From: Lachnospiraceae bacterium
GTDB taxonomy: Bacteria > Bacillota > Clostridia > Lachnospirales > Lachnospiraceae
Length of the DNA stretch: 64,000 nucleotides
Assembly: GCA_024403455.1 (NCBI GenBank)
Contig: JAKSRR010000007.1
Location: 44,495 to 108,494, forward strand
Reading direction: 5' to 3'
The notes under the pieces are model-generated. The model was not told where the DNA came from and searched no databases. It saw only the letters and a list, made by a program, of their open reading frames with translations. The translations under genes were made by a program, and so were the position numbers. Of the stretch, positions 6,699 through 15,972 are shown piece after piece (the first letter of the stretch is position 1; every line of letters begins with the position of its first letter).

Positions 6699-8774
6699 AT
6701 GGCAAAACACGGTTCTTTATCCATTTCCAGCGAAAATATTTTCCCTATTATTAAGAAGTGGATGTATTCTGACCACGACATTTTTTTCAGAGAGTTAGTA
6801 TCCAATGGTTGTGATGCTATTACTAAGTTAAAGAAGCTTGACATGATGGGAGAGTATACTCTTCCTAACGATTATAAGGGCAAGATTCAGGTCATCTGTA
6901 GCCCCGAGAATAAGACCTTAACATTCATTGATAATGGTCTTGGTATGACCGCAGACGAAGTAGAAGAATATATCAATCAGATTGCATTTTCTGGTGCGAC
7001 TGATTTTATTGAGAAGTATAAGGATAAGGCAAATGAAGATCAGATTATTGGTCACTTTGGTCTTGGTTTTTACTCTGCATTCATGGTAGCTGATCAGGTA
7101 CAGATTAACACTCTTTCCTATAAGGAAGGTGCAAAACCTGTACACTGGACCTGCGATGGTGGTACAGAGTTTGATATGGAAGAGGGTGACCGCACAGAAG
7201 TTGGTACGGAGATTATTCTTTCTGTCAATGAAGACTGCCTTAAGTTTGCGAACAAGTATGAAGCAGAAGAAGTATTAAAGAAATACTGCTCCTTTATGCC
7301 CTCTGAGATTTATCTTTCTACCCTGGGTGAAGAACTTACGGAGATGATTAATCCCGACGAGAAGTTAGATACCGATGTGGTATTAGAGACGATAAAAGAT
7401 GAGCCTAAGGAAGGAGAGAAGGAAGGCAGAGAACGCCTTAAGATTAAGAAGCGCCCTGTTCCCTTAAATGATACGACTCCTCTGTGGGCAAAGCATCCAA
7501 ATGAGTGCTCTAAGGAAGAATACTTAGACTTCTATCGCAAGGTATTCCATGACTATAAGGAGCCTTTATTCTGGATTCACTTAAATATGGATTATCCTTT
7601 CAACTTAAAGGGTATTCTTTACTTCCCTAAGATTAATATGGAGTTTGAATCCATTGAAGGTGTTATTAAGCTTTACAACAATCAGGTATTCATTGCAGAT
7701 AATATCAAGGAAGTTATCCCTGAGTATTTGATGTTATTAAAGGGTGTGATTGATTGTCCTGACCTTCCGCTGAATGTTTCCAGATCAGCGCTACAGAATG
7801 ACGGTTTTGTTAAGAAGATTTCTGAGTATATCAGCAAGAAGGTTGCAGACAAGCTTTCCGGTCTTTGCAAGACAGAAAAAGACGAGTACATCAAGTATTG
7901 GGATGATATTGCTCCTTTTATTAAGTATGGTTGCTTAAAGGACGACAAGTTCTGTGAGAAGATGACAGATTATATCCTTTTCAAGGATATTGATGGAAAG
8001 TACCTTACCCTTCCTGAGTGCTTGGAAGTAAAGCCTATTGATACGGAAGAGGCACAGGCAACAGATGCGGATGGCAATAAGGTTGAAGCGGAAGTTGTAG
8101 AAGATGCAGAGAAGGAAGATCTTAAAGAGGTGGCAGATTCTGATGCTGAGCCGAAGAAGGAGAAGGTGATTTATTATGTCACTGATGAACAGCAGCAGAG
8201 CCAGTATATCAATATGTTTAAGAAAGCAAAGAAGACTGCAGTGGTACTTCCAGAACGTATTGATCAGCCCTTCGTAAGTCAGTTAGAACAGAAGAACGAA
8301 GGTATCAAGTTCATGCGTATAGATGCTGATCTTACGGATGAGTTTAAGGCAAAGACCAGCAAGAAGGACTTAGAAGAATTAGAGAGTCAGCAGAAGGAAT
8401 TAGATTCCATCTTTAAGAAGGCAATTAAGAAAGAAAGCCTCACTGTGAAACTGGAGAAGTTAAAGAATAAGGATATTTCTTCCATGCTTACGGTATCTGA
8501 AGAATCTCGTCGTATGCAGGATATGATGAAGATGTATGCCTTAAATGGTGTGGACATGGGTGCTATGGCTAGAGAGGGTCAGACCCTGGTACTCAATGCG
8601 AACAATAAGCTTGTACAGAAGATTCTGGAGAAGAAGTCAGGTAGTGATGTACAGATTCTTTGTGAGCAGTTATACGATCTTGCACTCTTACAGAATGCAC
8701 CTCTTCCCGCAGACGCTATGACGAAGTTTGTGGAGAGATCTAATAAGATTATGATGATGCTTGCAGATAAGTAA
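6699..8774 (+). CDS. htpG: molecular chaperone HtpG (Hsp90)
   Basis: Dimeric cytoplasmic Hsp90-type ATPase. The N-terminal GHKL domain shows the ATP-binding motifs ELVSNGCDA, DNGLGMT and GHFGLGFYSAF. The middle domain (about 230-440) includes LNVSRSALQND with the catalytic-loop arginine. The C-terminal dimerisation part ends near QNAPLPADAMTKFVERSN. The start is the ATG at 6699, preceded by GAAAGGAAG; an in-frame start at 6597 lies inside the CIRCE repeat and ahead of the promoter. At 691 residues it is longer than the usual 610-640, mostly through an acidic Glu/Asp/Lys insertion at about 445-490. It forms a single-gene unit under HrcA-type control. Confidence 0.96.
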   Translation: MAKHGSLSISSENIFPIIKKWMYSDHDIFFRELVSNGCDAITKLKKLDMMGEYTLPNDYKGKIQVICSPENKTLTFIDNGLGMTADEVEEYINQIAFSGATDFIEKYKDKANEDQIIGHFGLGFYSAFMVADQVQINTLSYKEGAKPVHWTCDGGTEFDMEEGDRTEVGTEIILSVNEDCLKFANKYEAEEVLKKYCSFMPSEIYLSTLGEELTEMINPDEKLDTDVVLETIKDEPKEGEKEGRERLKIKKRPVPLNDTTPLWAKHPNECSKEEYLDFYRKVFHDYKEPLFWIHLNMDYPFNLKGILYFPKINMEFESIEGVIKLYNNQVFIADNIKEVIPEYLMLLKGVIDCPDLPLNVSRSALQNDGFVKKISEYISKKVADKLSGLCKTEKDEYIKYWDDIAPFIKYGCLKDDKFCEKMTDYILFKDIDGKYLTLPECLEVKPIDTEEAQATDADGNKVEAEVVEDAEKEDLKEVADSDAEPKKEKVIYYVTDEQQQSQYINMFKKAKKTAVVLPERIDQPFVSQLEQKNEGIKFMRIDADLTDEFKAKTSKKDLEELESQQKELDSIFKKAIKKESLTVKLEKLKNKDISSMLTVSEESRRMQDMMKMYALNGVDMGAMAREGQTLVLNANNKLVQKILEKKSGSDVQILCEQLYDLALLQNAPLPADAMTKFVERSNKIMMMLADK

Positions 8775-8788
8775 TTTGATGCAAGAGG

Positions 8789-8843
8789 AAAGCCATGAAG
8801 ATACGTTCGTATGCTTGTAAAGGGTTTCAAACGGCTTTATGAT
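8789..8843 (+). other. base-paired 3' region after htpG
   Basis: AAAGCC (8789-8794) can pair with GGCTTT (8833-8838). An inner ATACG-TT-CGTAT hairpin sits between them, and ATGATTTTT follows. It could be a first, weak terminator or a stabilising 3' untranslated structure ahead of the stronger terminator at 8872. Confidence 0.3.
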
Positions 8844-8871
8844 TTTTACAGCAGAATATGTATAGTATGAA

Positions 8872-8906
8872 AAGGGCCTTAAATGTATCTTTAGGGCCCT
8901 TTTTTC
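8872..8906 (+). terminator. htpG terminator
   Basis: AAGGGCC pairs with GGCCCTT across an inner TAAA/TTTA stem, followed by a run of T. It separates htpG from purC. Confidence 0.85.
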
Positions 8907-8952
8907 GTGAGAAATGAGTGCGATTGAAAATAATGAAACTACGGCTTAAAAC

Positions 8953-8961
8953 TGATATAAT
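8953..8961 (+). promoter_or_regulatory. extended -10 promoter of purC
   Basis: TGATATAAT is a perfect -10 with an upstream TG; the -35 at about 8933 is poor. No purine riboswitch or PurR box was recognised in the roughly 55-base leader. Confidence 0.55.
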
Positions 8962-9020
8962 AAAAATAACGTGCAGTGATTGCTGCAGACAAATTATGCA
9001 TATTTGAGAGGAGAAAGATT

Positions 9021-9890
9021 ATGCAGGAGTATAAGCCTTTTAAAGAAGGAAAAGTAAGAGAAGTTTATGATATTGGAGAGAATCTGATTCTGGTAGCTAC
9101 CGATCGTATCTCCGCCTTTGATGTCATTTTGAAAAATATTATTACAGACAAGGGTGCTGTTCTGACACAGATGAGTGCCTTCTGGTTTGATTTTACAAAG
9201 GATATTATCAAGAACCATTTGATTTCTACAGATGTAAAGGATATGCCAGAGTTCTTCCAGAATGAAAAGTATGCTGGAAAGAGTACCCTTTGCAAGAAAC
9301 TGAATATGCTTCCTATTGAGTGTATTGTACGTGGCTATATTACTGGCTCTGGTTGGGCAAGCTATCAGAAGACTGGTGAAGTTTGCGGTATCAAATTACC
9401 TGAAGGATTAAAGGAATCTGATAAGCTTCCTGAGCCTATTTATACCCCTTCTACCAAGGCTGAAATTGGTGAGCACGATGAGAATATCTCTTTCGAGAAG
9501 AGTATTGAGATTCTTGAAAAGCAGTATCCTGGTAAGGGTAAAGAGTATGCTACCAAGATTAAGGATGCAACCATTAATATTTATAAGAAGTGTGCTGATT
9601 ATGCACTCACCAGAGGAATCATTATCGCAGATACTAAGTTTGAATTTGGCTTGGATGAGAATGGTGAGGTTGTACTTGCAGATGAGATGCTTACACCGGA
9701 TTCTTCCAGATTCTGGCCAGTAGAAGGATATGAACCTGGACATGGTCAGCCGTCCTTTGATAAGCAGTTTATTCGTGACTGGTTAAAGGCCAATCCTGAC
9801 AGTGATTATCACTTGCCGGATGATGTTATTGATAAGAGTATTGCGAAGTATAAGGAAGCCTTTAAACTTTTAACAGGAAAAGACTTCTAA
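9021..9890 (+). CDS. purC: SAICAR synthase (phosphoribosylaminoimidazole-succinocarboxamide synthase)
   Basis: Joins aspartate to CAIR in step seven of purine synthesis. The 289-residue protein has the hallmarks near its start: [20 protein letters not shown], then RISAFDVIL. Later come the [13 protein letters not shown] segment and the DTKFEFG block that binds substrate. The length matches the longer branch of the family. The start is the ATG at 9021 with GAGAGGAGAAAG ahead of it; an in-frame upstream start (8976) lacks a site. It stands alone rather than in a pur operon. The lipoprotein gene begins 23 bases downstream with its own ribosome site and may be co-transcribed. Confidence 0.95.
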   Translation: MQEYKPFKEGKVREVYDIGENLILVATDRISAFDVILKNIITDKGAVLTQMSAFWFDFTKDIIKNHLISTDVKDMPEFFQNEKYAGKSTLCKKLNMLPIECIVRGYITGSGWASYQKTGEVCGIKLPEGLKESDKLPEPIYTPSTKAEIGEHDENISFEKSIEILEKQYPGKGKEYATKIKDATINIYKKCADYALTRGIIIADTKFEFGLDENGEVVLADEMLTPDSSRFWPVEGYEPGHGQPSFDKQFIRDWLKANPDSDYHLPDDVIDKSIAKYKEAFKLLTGKDF

Positions 9891-9913
9891 AGGCAAGCTG
9901 GAGGAGTGAGAGT

Positions 9914-11497
9914 ATGAAACGGAAGGTCTTTACGCTGGGCACCTGTGTGGCGGCTGCTATAGCCATGACTGCCTGTGGAAAAAAAGGACCAACGATAGAG
10001 GAAGTTGCAGAGGGGTTACTGGGAAAGCCAGTAGCCTCTGCTTCTTATACTATAGATATTGACATTGATGCGGATGCAAATTACAACATGGAAGATCTTT
10101 CTGTTTCTACTGGAATGACCATAAATGTCGATGCAGAGAATATCGGTGAGCCTGAAAATATGCGTATGAATATCCATGACATGGCAATGGATAAGATTAA
10201 GGTAAACAGTGCCTTAAAGACTCTTTTTGGCGCGGATGCAGTTGCGGCTATTGATACAGTTAATAGCTTTTTGCCCTCTTCCGTAAAAGATATGGAAATG
10301 TACGCACTGTTTGATGATATGAAAGTATATCTGAACTATAATGGCTGGTACTTCCTAGATTTTTCTGTTTTAACACCCGGGGCTTCACCGCTGTCGAATG
10401 CTGCTATGGATCAGGAGATGATTAGTAAACTATCGCAGGATATTTTAGTGAAGTATGGGACGTTGGGAAATGATCTTGTGCAGACGGAAGGTGAAAAGTG
10501 CTATACCATTACGATGCAGCTGCAGGGAGATTCCTTGGAGGAGTATGTAGAAAGTATCTATGAAACTGCAGGAACAATGGACGCTTATGAAGTAGCATTT
10601 GAACAGCTAGAGACAGTGGGACTTTCCGCTAAAACCTTATGGAATGCCATTGACGTTGAGATGATTTATTATGCTGCAGAAGAAGACTATCATATGGTTA
10701 AGACAGAAGGCACTGTAAAAATTGATGTTCTTTCTCTGGCAATGGCTTTTGAAGATGAAATCAGAGCCAGCGGGTTTGATTTAGATGCAGCGAAGCGTGC
10801 AGAGCTAACCTTCGCTTATGCCTCTGTAGTGAAGAATATTGGAAAAACTACGGTGGAAGTGCCTGGCACTGTTGTAAAGACAGCACAGGATTTGAATATG
10901 GCATTGGGAACAACAACGATAACGCCTGTGGATGATTGGGATGACTGGGATGATTGGGATGACTATGATGATTACTCAGATGATGAGGAAGATCCCTATT
11001 TGAATCCAGATGGCTCTTATAGTTTGCATGACTATAGTGGGAAGGAATTGTTTACCGTATATCCTGTGGACGGTTTTGTGTTTGATGACGGAGACTACAG
11101 GAGCGGCAGCTTTGTATATTATCTGCAGGATGTGTATTATGAGTACTATTATGCCTGCGCCAGAGCAGAGTCGCAAATCACCGATTTGTTTAATGGCGAA
11201 GACCCCTATATAGATCCATATTTTATTGATTATGCAGTGGACTTTACCGATCTTGGCGAAGTTGCAGGGCAGGAGGTTTATTTGGCTCACGTGACCTATG
11301 GGGCAGACTTTGACGAAGATGGCAAGCCAGATTATGATGCCAGTGATTTGATGTATCTCATCCCTTATTACGCAACGAAAGATGATGAGACGAATGGAAA
11401 GGTTACGTTCGCTAAGATTCAATATTATGGATTAGATGTAGCAAATTGGACAGATAAAGAGCATTTGGAATTTTTAGAGCAGGTTTTAGGTAAATAA
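9914..11497 (+). CDS. large lipoprotein of unknown function with Asp/Trp repeat
   Basis: Predicted secreted lipoprotein of 527 residues. The signal peptide ends at MTAC (Cys21 lipid-modified), and GGAGGAGTGAG precedes the ATG. I do not recognise the domains. Residues about 30-310 are a soluble region with helix-sheet alternation resembling other clostridial solute-independent lipoproteins. Near residue 340 a run of DDW/DDY units, encoded by 9-base tandem repeats at 10931-10975, forms an acidic linker. The C-terminal part (365-527) is Tyr/Asp-rich. The gene heads a run of tightly spaced envelope and redox genes (27 bases to the thioredoxin gene), so a role at the membrane surface is likely, but its job is unknown. 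Confidence 0.7.
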   Translation: MKRKVFTLGTCVAAAIAMTACGKKGPTIEEVAEGLLGKPVASASYTIDIDIDADANYNMEDLSVSTGMTINVDAENIGEPENMRMNIHDMAMDKIKVNSALKTLFGADAVAAIDTVNSFLPSSVKDMEMYALFDDMKVYLNYNGWYFLDFSVLTPGASPLSNAAMDQEMISKLSQDILVKYGTLGNDLVQTEGEKCYTITMQLQGDSLEEYVESIYETAGTMDAYEVAFEQLETVGLSAKTLWNAIDVEMIYYAAEEDYHMVKTEGTVKIDVLSLAMAFEDEIRASGFDLDAAKRAELTFAYASVVKNIGKTTVEVPGTVVKTAQDLNMALGTTTITPVDDWDDWDDWDDYDDYSDDEEDPYLNPDGSYSLHDYSGKELFTVYPVDGFVFDDGDYRSGSFVYYLQDVYYEYYYACARAESQITDLFNGEDPYIDPYFIDYAVDFTDLGEVAGQEVYLAHVTYGADFDEDGKPDYDASDLMYLIPYYATKDDETNGKVTFAKIQYYGLDVANWTDKEHLEFLEQVLGK

Positions 11498-11523
11498 ATC
11501 GCATCTACGAGGGAGGCGGTGTC

Positions 11524-12279
11524 ATGGAAAAAAAGAAGGTTGTGGCAATTGTTTCAATCGCCGTGTTGGGCATTGCATTTGTAGCGCTTCTCGTATTTAT
11601 TTTGCTACATAATCAATCAGTGAAGAATCAGCCAGTAGCGGAAGGGGAAGAGAGCCAGGTGGTTGATCCTCAAGTTGTTTTGCAGCCCGAAGGAGAGGAG
11701 AGTAATATAGAGAGCACCAGTCCGGAAGAGAATCCAGCAGATGGGGAAAACTATTCTGGGGAGGTGGTTCCCGAAGCGGATGAACTTGAGGCCTCGGTGG
11801 AAGAAATAGATTATGCCAAAGTGCGAGAAGACTTAGGAAAGAAATATGGCTATGGCTTAGCAGAGGGAAAGGTGCTTCCAGATGATGTTATTCTTACCGA
11901 TATGGAAGGAAAGAAACATCCTGTGACAGAATACCTTGGAAAGCCACTTTATATAAATTTGTTTACGACCTGGTGTGGCCCCTGTAATGCAGAAATGCCG
12001 GATCTAGCAGCAACGGCAAAAGAATATGCAGAGGAAATGAATTTCATTTTGGTTGATCTTGGTGACTCCAAAAGGGAGATAGAGTCTTTTGTAAAACAGC
12101 ATGGACTGACAATCCCTATGTATTATACTGATGGCACCTTTGGTTCAGAGTATATTGAGTCCATTCCGAGACAGGTTGTATTAGACTGCTACGGACGCGT
12201 CGTATCTTATAAAGTTGGTGGTATGAGTCGTGCAGATATGCAGATTTTATGTGGTCTTGCAATCAGCGCCTCGGAGTAA
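11524..12279 (+). CDS. membrane-anchored extracytoplasmic thioredoxin (TlpA/ResA-like)
   Basis: A 251-residue protein with one N-terminal membrane helix (about 6-28), a Glu/Pro-rich spacer (about 35-95) and a thioredoxin fold. The active site is TTWCGPCNAEMPDL. The cis-proline region is SIPRQVVLD, and the strand YINLFTTW is typical of TlpA/ResA proteins. It faces the outside and should exchange thiols or disulfides with envelope proteins. GGGAGGCGG precedes the ATG. The next genes encode a CXXC peptide and a membrane iron-sulfur protein, which probably supply its electrons; no CcdA gene is present in the window. Function of the fold is well supported, the partner assignment is inference. Confidence 0.88.
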   Translation: MEKKKVVAIVSIAVLGIAFVALLVFILLHNQSVKNQPVAEGEESQVVDPQVVLQPEGEESNIESTSPEENPADGENYSGEVVPEADELEASVEEIDYAKVREDLGKKYGYGLAEGKVLPDDVILTDMEGKKHPVTEYLGKPLYINLFTTWCGPCNAEMPDLAATAKEYAEEMNFILVDLGDSKREIESFVKQHGLTIPMYYTDGTFGSEYIESIPRQVVLDCYGRVVSYKVGGMSRADMQILCGLAISASE

Positions 12280-12285
12280 GCGAAT

Positions 12286-12435
12286 ATGAAGAATTTCTTG
12301 AAGAATAACTATATAGCCTTGGGGATACTATTTTTTGCGGTACTGTTTGTTGTCCTTGGACTTTTGCAGAATGATTTTCAGACAGTGAGACAAAAGGGAA
12401 GTATGATCTGCACCCAGTGCGTGGGATTCAAATGA
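12286..12435 (+). CDS. 49-residue CXXC membrane peptide (CD1871A-like)
   Basis: An ATG at 12286, six bases after the thioredoxin stop, opens a 49-codon frame ending at TGA 12433-12435. The peptide has a single hydrophobic helix (about 9-27) and a C-terminal CTQC just before GFK, matching the CD1871A family of CXXC mini-proteins as I recall it. Its stop overlaps the start of the next gene (ATGA), so the two are translationally coupled. The position between a thioredoxin and a polyferredoxin-like membrane protein suggests it relays electrons or organises the complex. Too short for most gene finders; support comes from the overlap, the CXXC motif and the context. Confidence 0.75.
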   Translation: MKNFLKNNYIALGILFFAVLFVVLGLLQNDFQTVRQKGSMICTQCVGFK

Positions 12436-13316
12436 AAAATAAACAGACACAAAAACAACAGAGAAAGAAGGGGTGGTTTCGCCCCTTTCTTCAACTAATC
12501 ACCCTAGGATTATATAATCTTAACTTCAAGGGCTTTCGTTCAGGAAAGATATATAATGGAACTCTTAAGGGAATCTGTACGCCAGGCTTGCATTGCTATT
12601 CCTGCCCAGCGTCGGCAGGCTCTTGTCCTCTGGGCACTTTGCAGAATACTCTTTCTAACCTAAGAGGGAAAATTAATCTATATGGAACAGGTCTTCTTCT
12701 CTTGTTTGGAGCAGCACTGGGAAGAGTAGTGTGCGGCTTCCTCTGTCCTTTTGGATTTTTACAGGATTTGCTATATAAGATTCCAACGAAGAAGTTTACA
12801 CCAGCATTTAAACGACTGCGATTTATGAAGTATGCGGTACTGGTTGGACTTGTTGTAGTGTTCCCTATTGTTACGATGCTTACTAAATATGCAGGAGAAC
12901 CAGGATTCTGTAAGTTTCTTTGTCCTATGGGAACCATCGCAGGTATTGAACTGACGGCGGCAAATAGTGAAATGCGTAGTCTGATTGGTGTGCTGTTCTG
13001 GCTAAAATTAGGCTTTTTATTAACGATTATTCTGTGCTCAATTTTTATATACAGACCTTTCTGCAGACTGCTTTGTCCTCTGGGCGCATTTTATGGACTG
13101 TTTAATAAAATAGCACTCCTTAGATATCACGTGGACGAGACGGCGTGCACTCATTGCGGTGCCTGTGAGAAAGCATGTCCTGTACGAATTGATCCTGTAG
13201 CGGAATGTAACTCTGCGGAATGTGTACGTTGCGGGAAATGTAAAAATATATGCCCAGCCAGTGCTATCAGCTATAGGAGTAAGCCGAAAAAATGTACTTC
13301 GGGGAAAGACGAATAA
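12432..13316 (+). CDS. 4Fe-4S membrane protein (NapH/YccM-like polyferredoxin)
   Basis: A 294-residue inner-membrane iron-sulfur protein. Several membrane segments carry repeated Cys-Pro motifs (CPASAGSCPLG, VCGFLCPFG, FCKFLCPMG, FCRLLCPLG). The C-terminus holds two classical [4Fe-4S] sets, CTHCGACEKACP and CVRCGKCKNICP. Such proteins pass electrons between cytoplasmic donors and membrane or external acceptors. The start at 12432 is favoured over an upstream in-frame ATG (12417) because it overlaps the preceding stop as ATGA. In this context I infer that it feeds reductant through the CXXC peptide to the extracytoplasmic thioredoxin, in place of CcdA. Confidence 0.85.
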   Translation: MKNKQTQKQQRKKGWFRPFLQLITLGLYNLNFKGFRSGKIYNGTLKGICTPGLHCYSCPASAGSCPLGTLQNTLSNLRGKINLYGTGLLLLFGAALGRVVCGFLCPFGFLQDLLYKIPTKKFTPAFKRLRFMKYAVLVGLVVVFPIVTMLTKYAGEPGFCKFLCPMGTIAGIELTAANSEMRSLIGVLFWLKLGFLLTIILCSIFIYRPFCRLLCPLGAFYGLFNKIALLRYHVDETACTHCGACEKACPVRIDPVAECNSAECVRCGKCKNICPASAISYRSKPKKCTSGKDE

Positions 13317-13326
13317 GGAAAGAAAC

Positions 13327-14517
13327 ATGTTACTTAGTATTGCGTTAATTATTTTTAGCGGACTGATTTTTGGATTTTTTTGCAAGCAGATGCATCTTCC
13401 TGCATTGGTAGGAATGATTATTGGGGGGATTTTGATAGGACCTAATGGACTGGGACTGCTGGACGAGAGTATCCTAAATTGTTCTGCCGCAATTCGAAAG
13501 ATTGCCCTTATTATTATTTTGCTACGGGCAGGAATTACCTTGCAGATGAGCGACTTAAAAAAGATGGGAAGACCAGCTATTTTAATGTGCTTTTTACCGG
13601 CATGTTTTGAAATTGTTGGAATGATTATTTTGGCCCCTATCTTTTTGGGAGTCACCAGATTGGAAGCAGCCATTATGGGCGCTGTGGTGGGGGCAGTATC
13701 TCCGGCTGTGATTGTTCCTAGAATGATTTCTCTCATAGAGAAAAAGGAGGGAACTGCCAAAGGCATACCGCAGCTTGTTTTGGCTGGAGCCTCTGTAGAT
13801 GATGTATTTGTGATTGTATTGTTTACCGCATTTACTGGGAAGGCTACGGGAGATGGATCGAGTATTCTTTCTTTTGTTAATGTGCCAGTAAGTATTATTT
13901 GCGGTATTGGCGTGGGAATTTTAGTTGGCATCTTACTATCGCTGTATTTTACTAAATTCCATGTGCGAGATACTGTGAAACTGATGGTGCTGTTAGGACT
14001 GGCCATGCTGTTATGCGTGGGAGAAGACGCTTTGACAGAACGTATTCCATTTACTTTTTCGGCGCTACTGTCCATCATGACCATGGGTATGGTAATAAAA
14101 ATGAAAAAGGGAGAGACAGCGGCACGTTTATCGGTTCGTCTGAATAAAATTTGGGTTCTGGCAGAAATATTCTTATTTGTTCTGGTAGGAGCCTTGGTAA
14201 AAGTGGAAAATGCAGCAGACTATGGTATAGAAGCATTGCTATTAGTTTTAGCGGTTCTTGTTTTCCGGGCCTTAGGTGTATTTCTTTGTGTCCTTAAAAC
14301 GAAACTGAATGGAAAAGAAAAGCTTTTTTGTATCTTTGCTTATCTTCCTAAAGCTACTGTGCAGGCAGCCATAGGTGGTATTCCACTGGCTATGGGACTT
14401 GCCTGTGGCGATATGGTGTTAACGGTCTCGGTACTAGCCATTTTGATTACTGCGCCGCTGGGGGCGATTTTAATAGACAGCCTGCATAAAAAACTATTAC
14501 AGAAAGATATGGAATAA
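13327..14517 (+). CDS. cation:proton antiporter (CPA family)
   Basis: Integral membrane protein of 396 residues with about 11-12 hydrophobic helices. It matches the Na+/H+ exchanger fold: an N-terminal GMIIGGILIGPNGLGLL, a middle AVSPAVIVPRM segment and a QLVLAGASVDDVFVIVLF helix carrying the paired aspartates of the transport site. It should exchange Na+ or K+ for protons. The start is the ATG at 13327 (AAGGAAAG ahead, 10 bases after the previous stop); a 35-residue upstream extension overlapping the ferredoxin gene is not credible. It ends the envelope operon. The ion specificity cannot be told from sequence. Confidence 0.85.
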   Translation: MLLSIALIIFSGLIFGFFCKQMHLPALVGMIIGGILIGPNGLGLLDESILNCSAAIRKIALIIILLRAGITLQMSDLKKMGRPAILMCFLPACFEIVGMIILAPIFLGVTRLEAAIMGAVVGAVSPAVIVPRMISLIEKKEGTAKGIPQLVLAGASVDDVFVIVLFTAFTGKATGDGSSILSFVNVPVSIICGIGVGILVGILLSLYFTKFHVRDTVKLMVLLGLAMLLCVGEDALTERIPFTFSALLSIMTMGMVIKMKKGETAARLSVRLNKIWVLAEIFLFVLVGALVKVENAADYGIEALLLVLAVLVFRALGVFLCVLKTKLNGKEKLFCIFAYLPKATVQAAIGGIPLAMGLACGDMVLTVSVLAILITAPLGAILIDSLHKKLLQKDME

Positions 14518-14535
14518 GCCCGTGAGGGGCTTTTT
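14516..14535 (+). terminator. terminator of the envelope/redox operon
   Basis: AAGCCC and GGGCTT form a 6-bp stem with loop GTGAG, then TTTTTC. The stem begins within the stop codon of the antiporter gene. Confidence 0.75.
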
Positions 14536-14538
14536 CAT

Positions 14539-14567
14539 TTGTTTATTTTGGGTATAAATGATAAAAT
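14539..14567 (+). promoter_or_regulatory. promoter of the der operon
   Basis: TTGTTT at 14539-14544, 17 bases, TAAAAT at 14562-14567 with an extended -10 TG. The leader is about 65 bases. Confidence 0.65.
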
Positions 14568-14637
14568 ACAATAGATGAATTATGTAAATCAGAGGATGTA
14601 TTCTTTTGGTTAGGAAGAAAGAAATGGAAGTACAAGT

Positions 14638-15972
14638 ATGAGCAGAAAGAGTAAGCCCATTGTTGCTGTAGTGGGCCGTCCCAATGTAGGAAAATCAACA
14701 TTGTTTAATGCGCTGGCAGGTTCAAAGCTTGCCATTGTTAAAGATATTCCGGGTGTCACCAGAGATCGTTTATATCAGGACGTAACGTGGTTAGATAAGG
14801 CGTTTACGATTATTGATACAGGCGGTATTGAACCAGACAGCAATGATATCATTCTTTCACAGATGCGTGAGCAGGCACAGATTGCTATTGATACTGCAGA
14901 TGTGATTTTATTTATGACGGACGTAAGACAGGGCTTAGTAGATGCAGATGCGAAGGTGGCAGATATGCTTCGCAGATCAAAAAAGCCGGTAGTTCTTTGT
15001 GTTAACAAGGTGGATGATTTCAATAAGCTGATGCCAGATGTATATGAGTTTTATAATCTTGGCATTGGGGAACCTTATCCCATTAGTGCAGAGGGAAAGC
15101 TTGGTCTTGGTGAAATGCTCGATCAGGTCATTTCTTACTTCCCAGAGGATGCAGGGGATGAGGAAGAAGATGAGCGTCCCAGAATTGCCATCGTAGGAAA
15201 ACCGAATGTAGGAAAGTCATCCATCATCAATAAACTTCTCGGAGAAAATCGTATGATTGTATCAGATATTGCTGGTACTACCAGAGATGCGATTGATGCT
15301 ACGGCAGTTTATAACCATAAAGAATACGTATTCATAGATACTGCAGGACTTCGTAAGAAAAATAAGATTAAAGAAGAACTGGAAAAATATATGATTGTCC
15401 GCACCGTTTCTGCTGTGGAAAGAGCAGATATAGTTGTTCTTGTCATTGATGCAGCAGAAGGCGTGACAGAACAGGATGCAAAGATTGCTGGTATTGCTCA
15501 TGAGCGCGGTAAGGGCATGATTATCTGTGTAAACAAGTGGGATGCCATTGAAAAGAATGATAAGACCCAGAAGGAGTTTACGGAAAAGGTTCGCCAGACT
15601 CTTTCCTTCATGCCGTATGCACAAATGCTCTTTGTGTCAGCATTAACAGGACAGCGACTTATCAAACTATATGAGACCATTGATGCGGTTACGGAGAATT
15701 GCAGCCTTCGTGTGAAGACGGGTACGCTCAATGAGATTATGACGGAAGCAGTTGCTCTGCAGCAGCCTCCGACAGATAAGGGTAAGAGATTAAAGCTCTA
15801 CTATATCACCCAGGTTGGTGTGAAGCCCCCAACCTTTGTTATCTTTGTAAATGATAAGGAACTTATGCATTTCTCCTATACAAGATACATTGAAAACAAA
15901 ATACGTGATGCTTTCGGATTCCAGGGAACCAGCCTTAAATTCATTATCCGCGAGAGAAAGGATGATGAATAA
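14638..15972 (+). CDS. der: ribosome assembly GTPase Der (EngA)
   Basis: Double GTPase needed for 50S ribosomal subunit maturation. Two tandem G domains are visible: GRPNVGKSTLFN near residue 12 with NKVD near 122, and GKPNVGKSSIIN near 185 with NKWD near 300. A KH-like C-terminal domain follows (about 355-444). At 444 residues it is standard for the family. The stop overlaps the plsY start (TAATG). The der-plsY-gpsA order is common in Clostridia and links ribosome assembly with phospholipid synthesis. Confidence 0.97.
   Translation: MSRKSKPIVAVVGRPNVGKSTLFNALAGSKLAIVKDIPGVTRDRLYQDVTWLDKAFTIIDTGGIEPDSNDIILSQMREQAQIAIDTADVILFMTDVRQGLVDADAKVADMLRRSKKPVVLCVNKVDDFNKLMPDVYEFYNLGIGEPYPISAEGKLGLGEMLDQVISYFPEDAGDEEEDERPRIAIVGKPNVGKSSIINKLLGENRMIVSDIAGTTRDAIDATAVYNHKEYVFIDTAGLRKKNKIKEELEKYMIVRTVSAVERADIVVLVIDAAEGVTEQDAKIAGIAHERGKGMIICVNKWDAIEKNDKTQKEFTEKVRQTLSFMPYAQMLFVSALTGQRLIKLYETIDAVTENCSLRVKTGTLNEIMTEAVALQQPPTDKGKRLKLYYITQVGVKPPTFVIFVNDKELMHFSYTRYIENKIRDAFGFQGTSLKFIIRERKDDE

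Noticed and set aside
13038-14084. 348-codon antisense frame over the antiporter gene
   Set aside because: Composition (Ser/Thr/Ile-rich) is that of the complement of a membrane protein; the plus-strand gene has clear family motifs.
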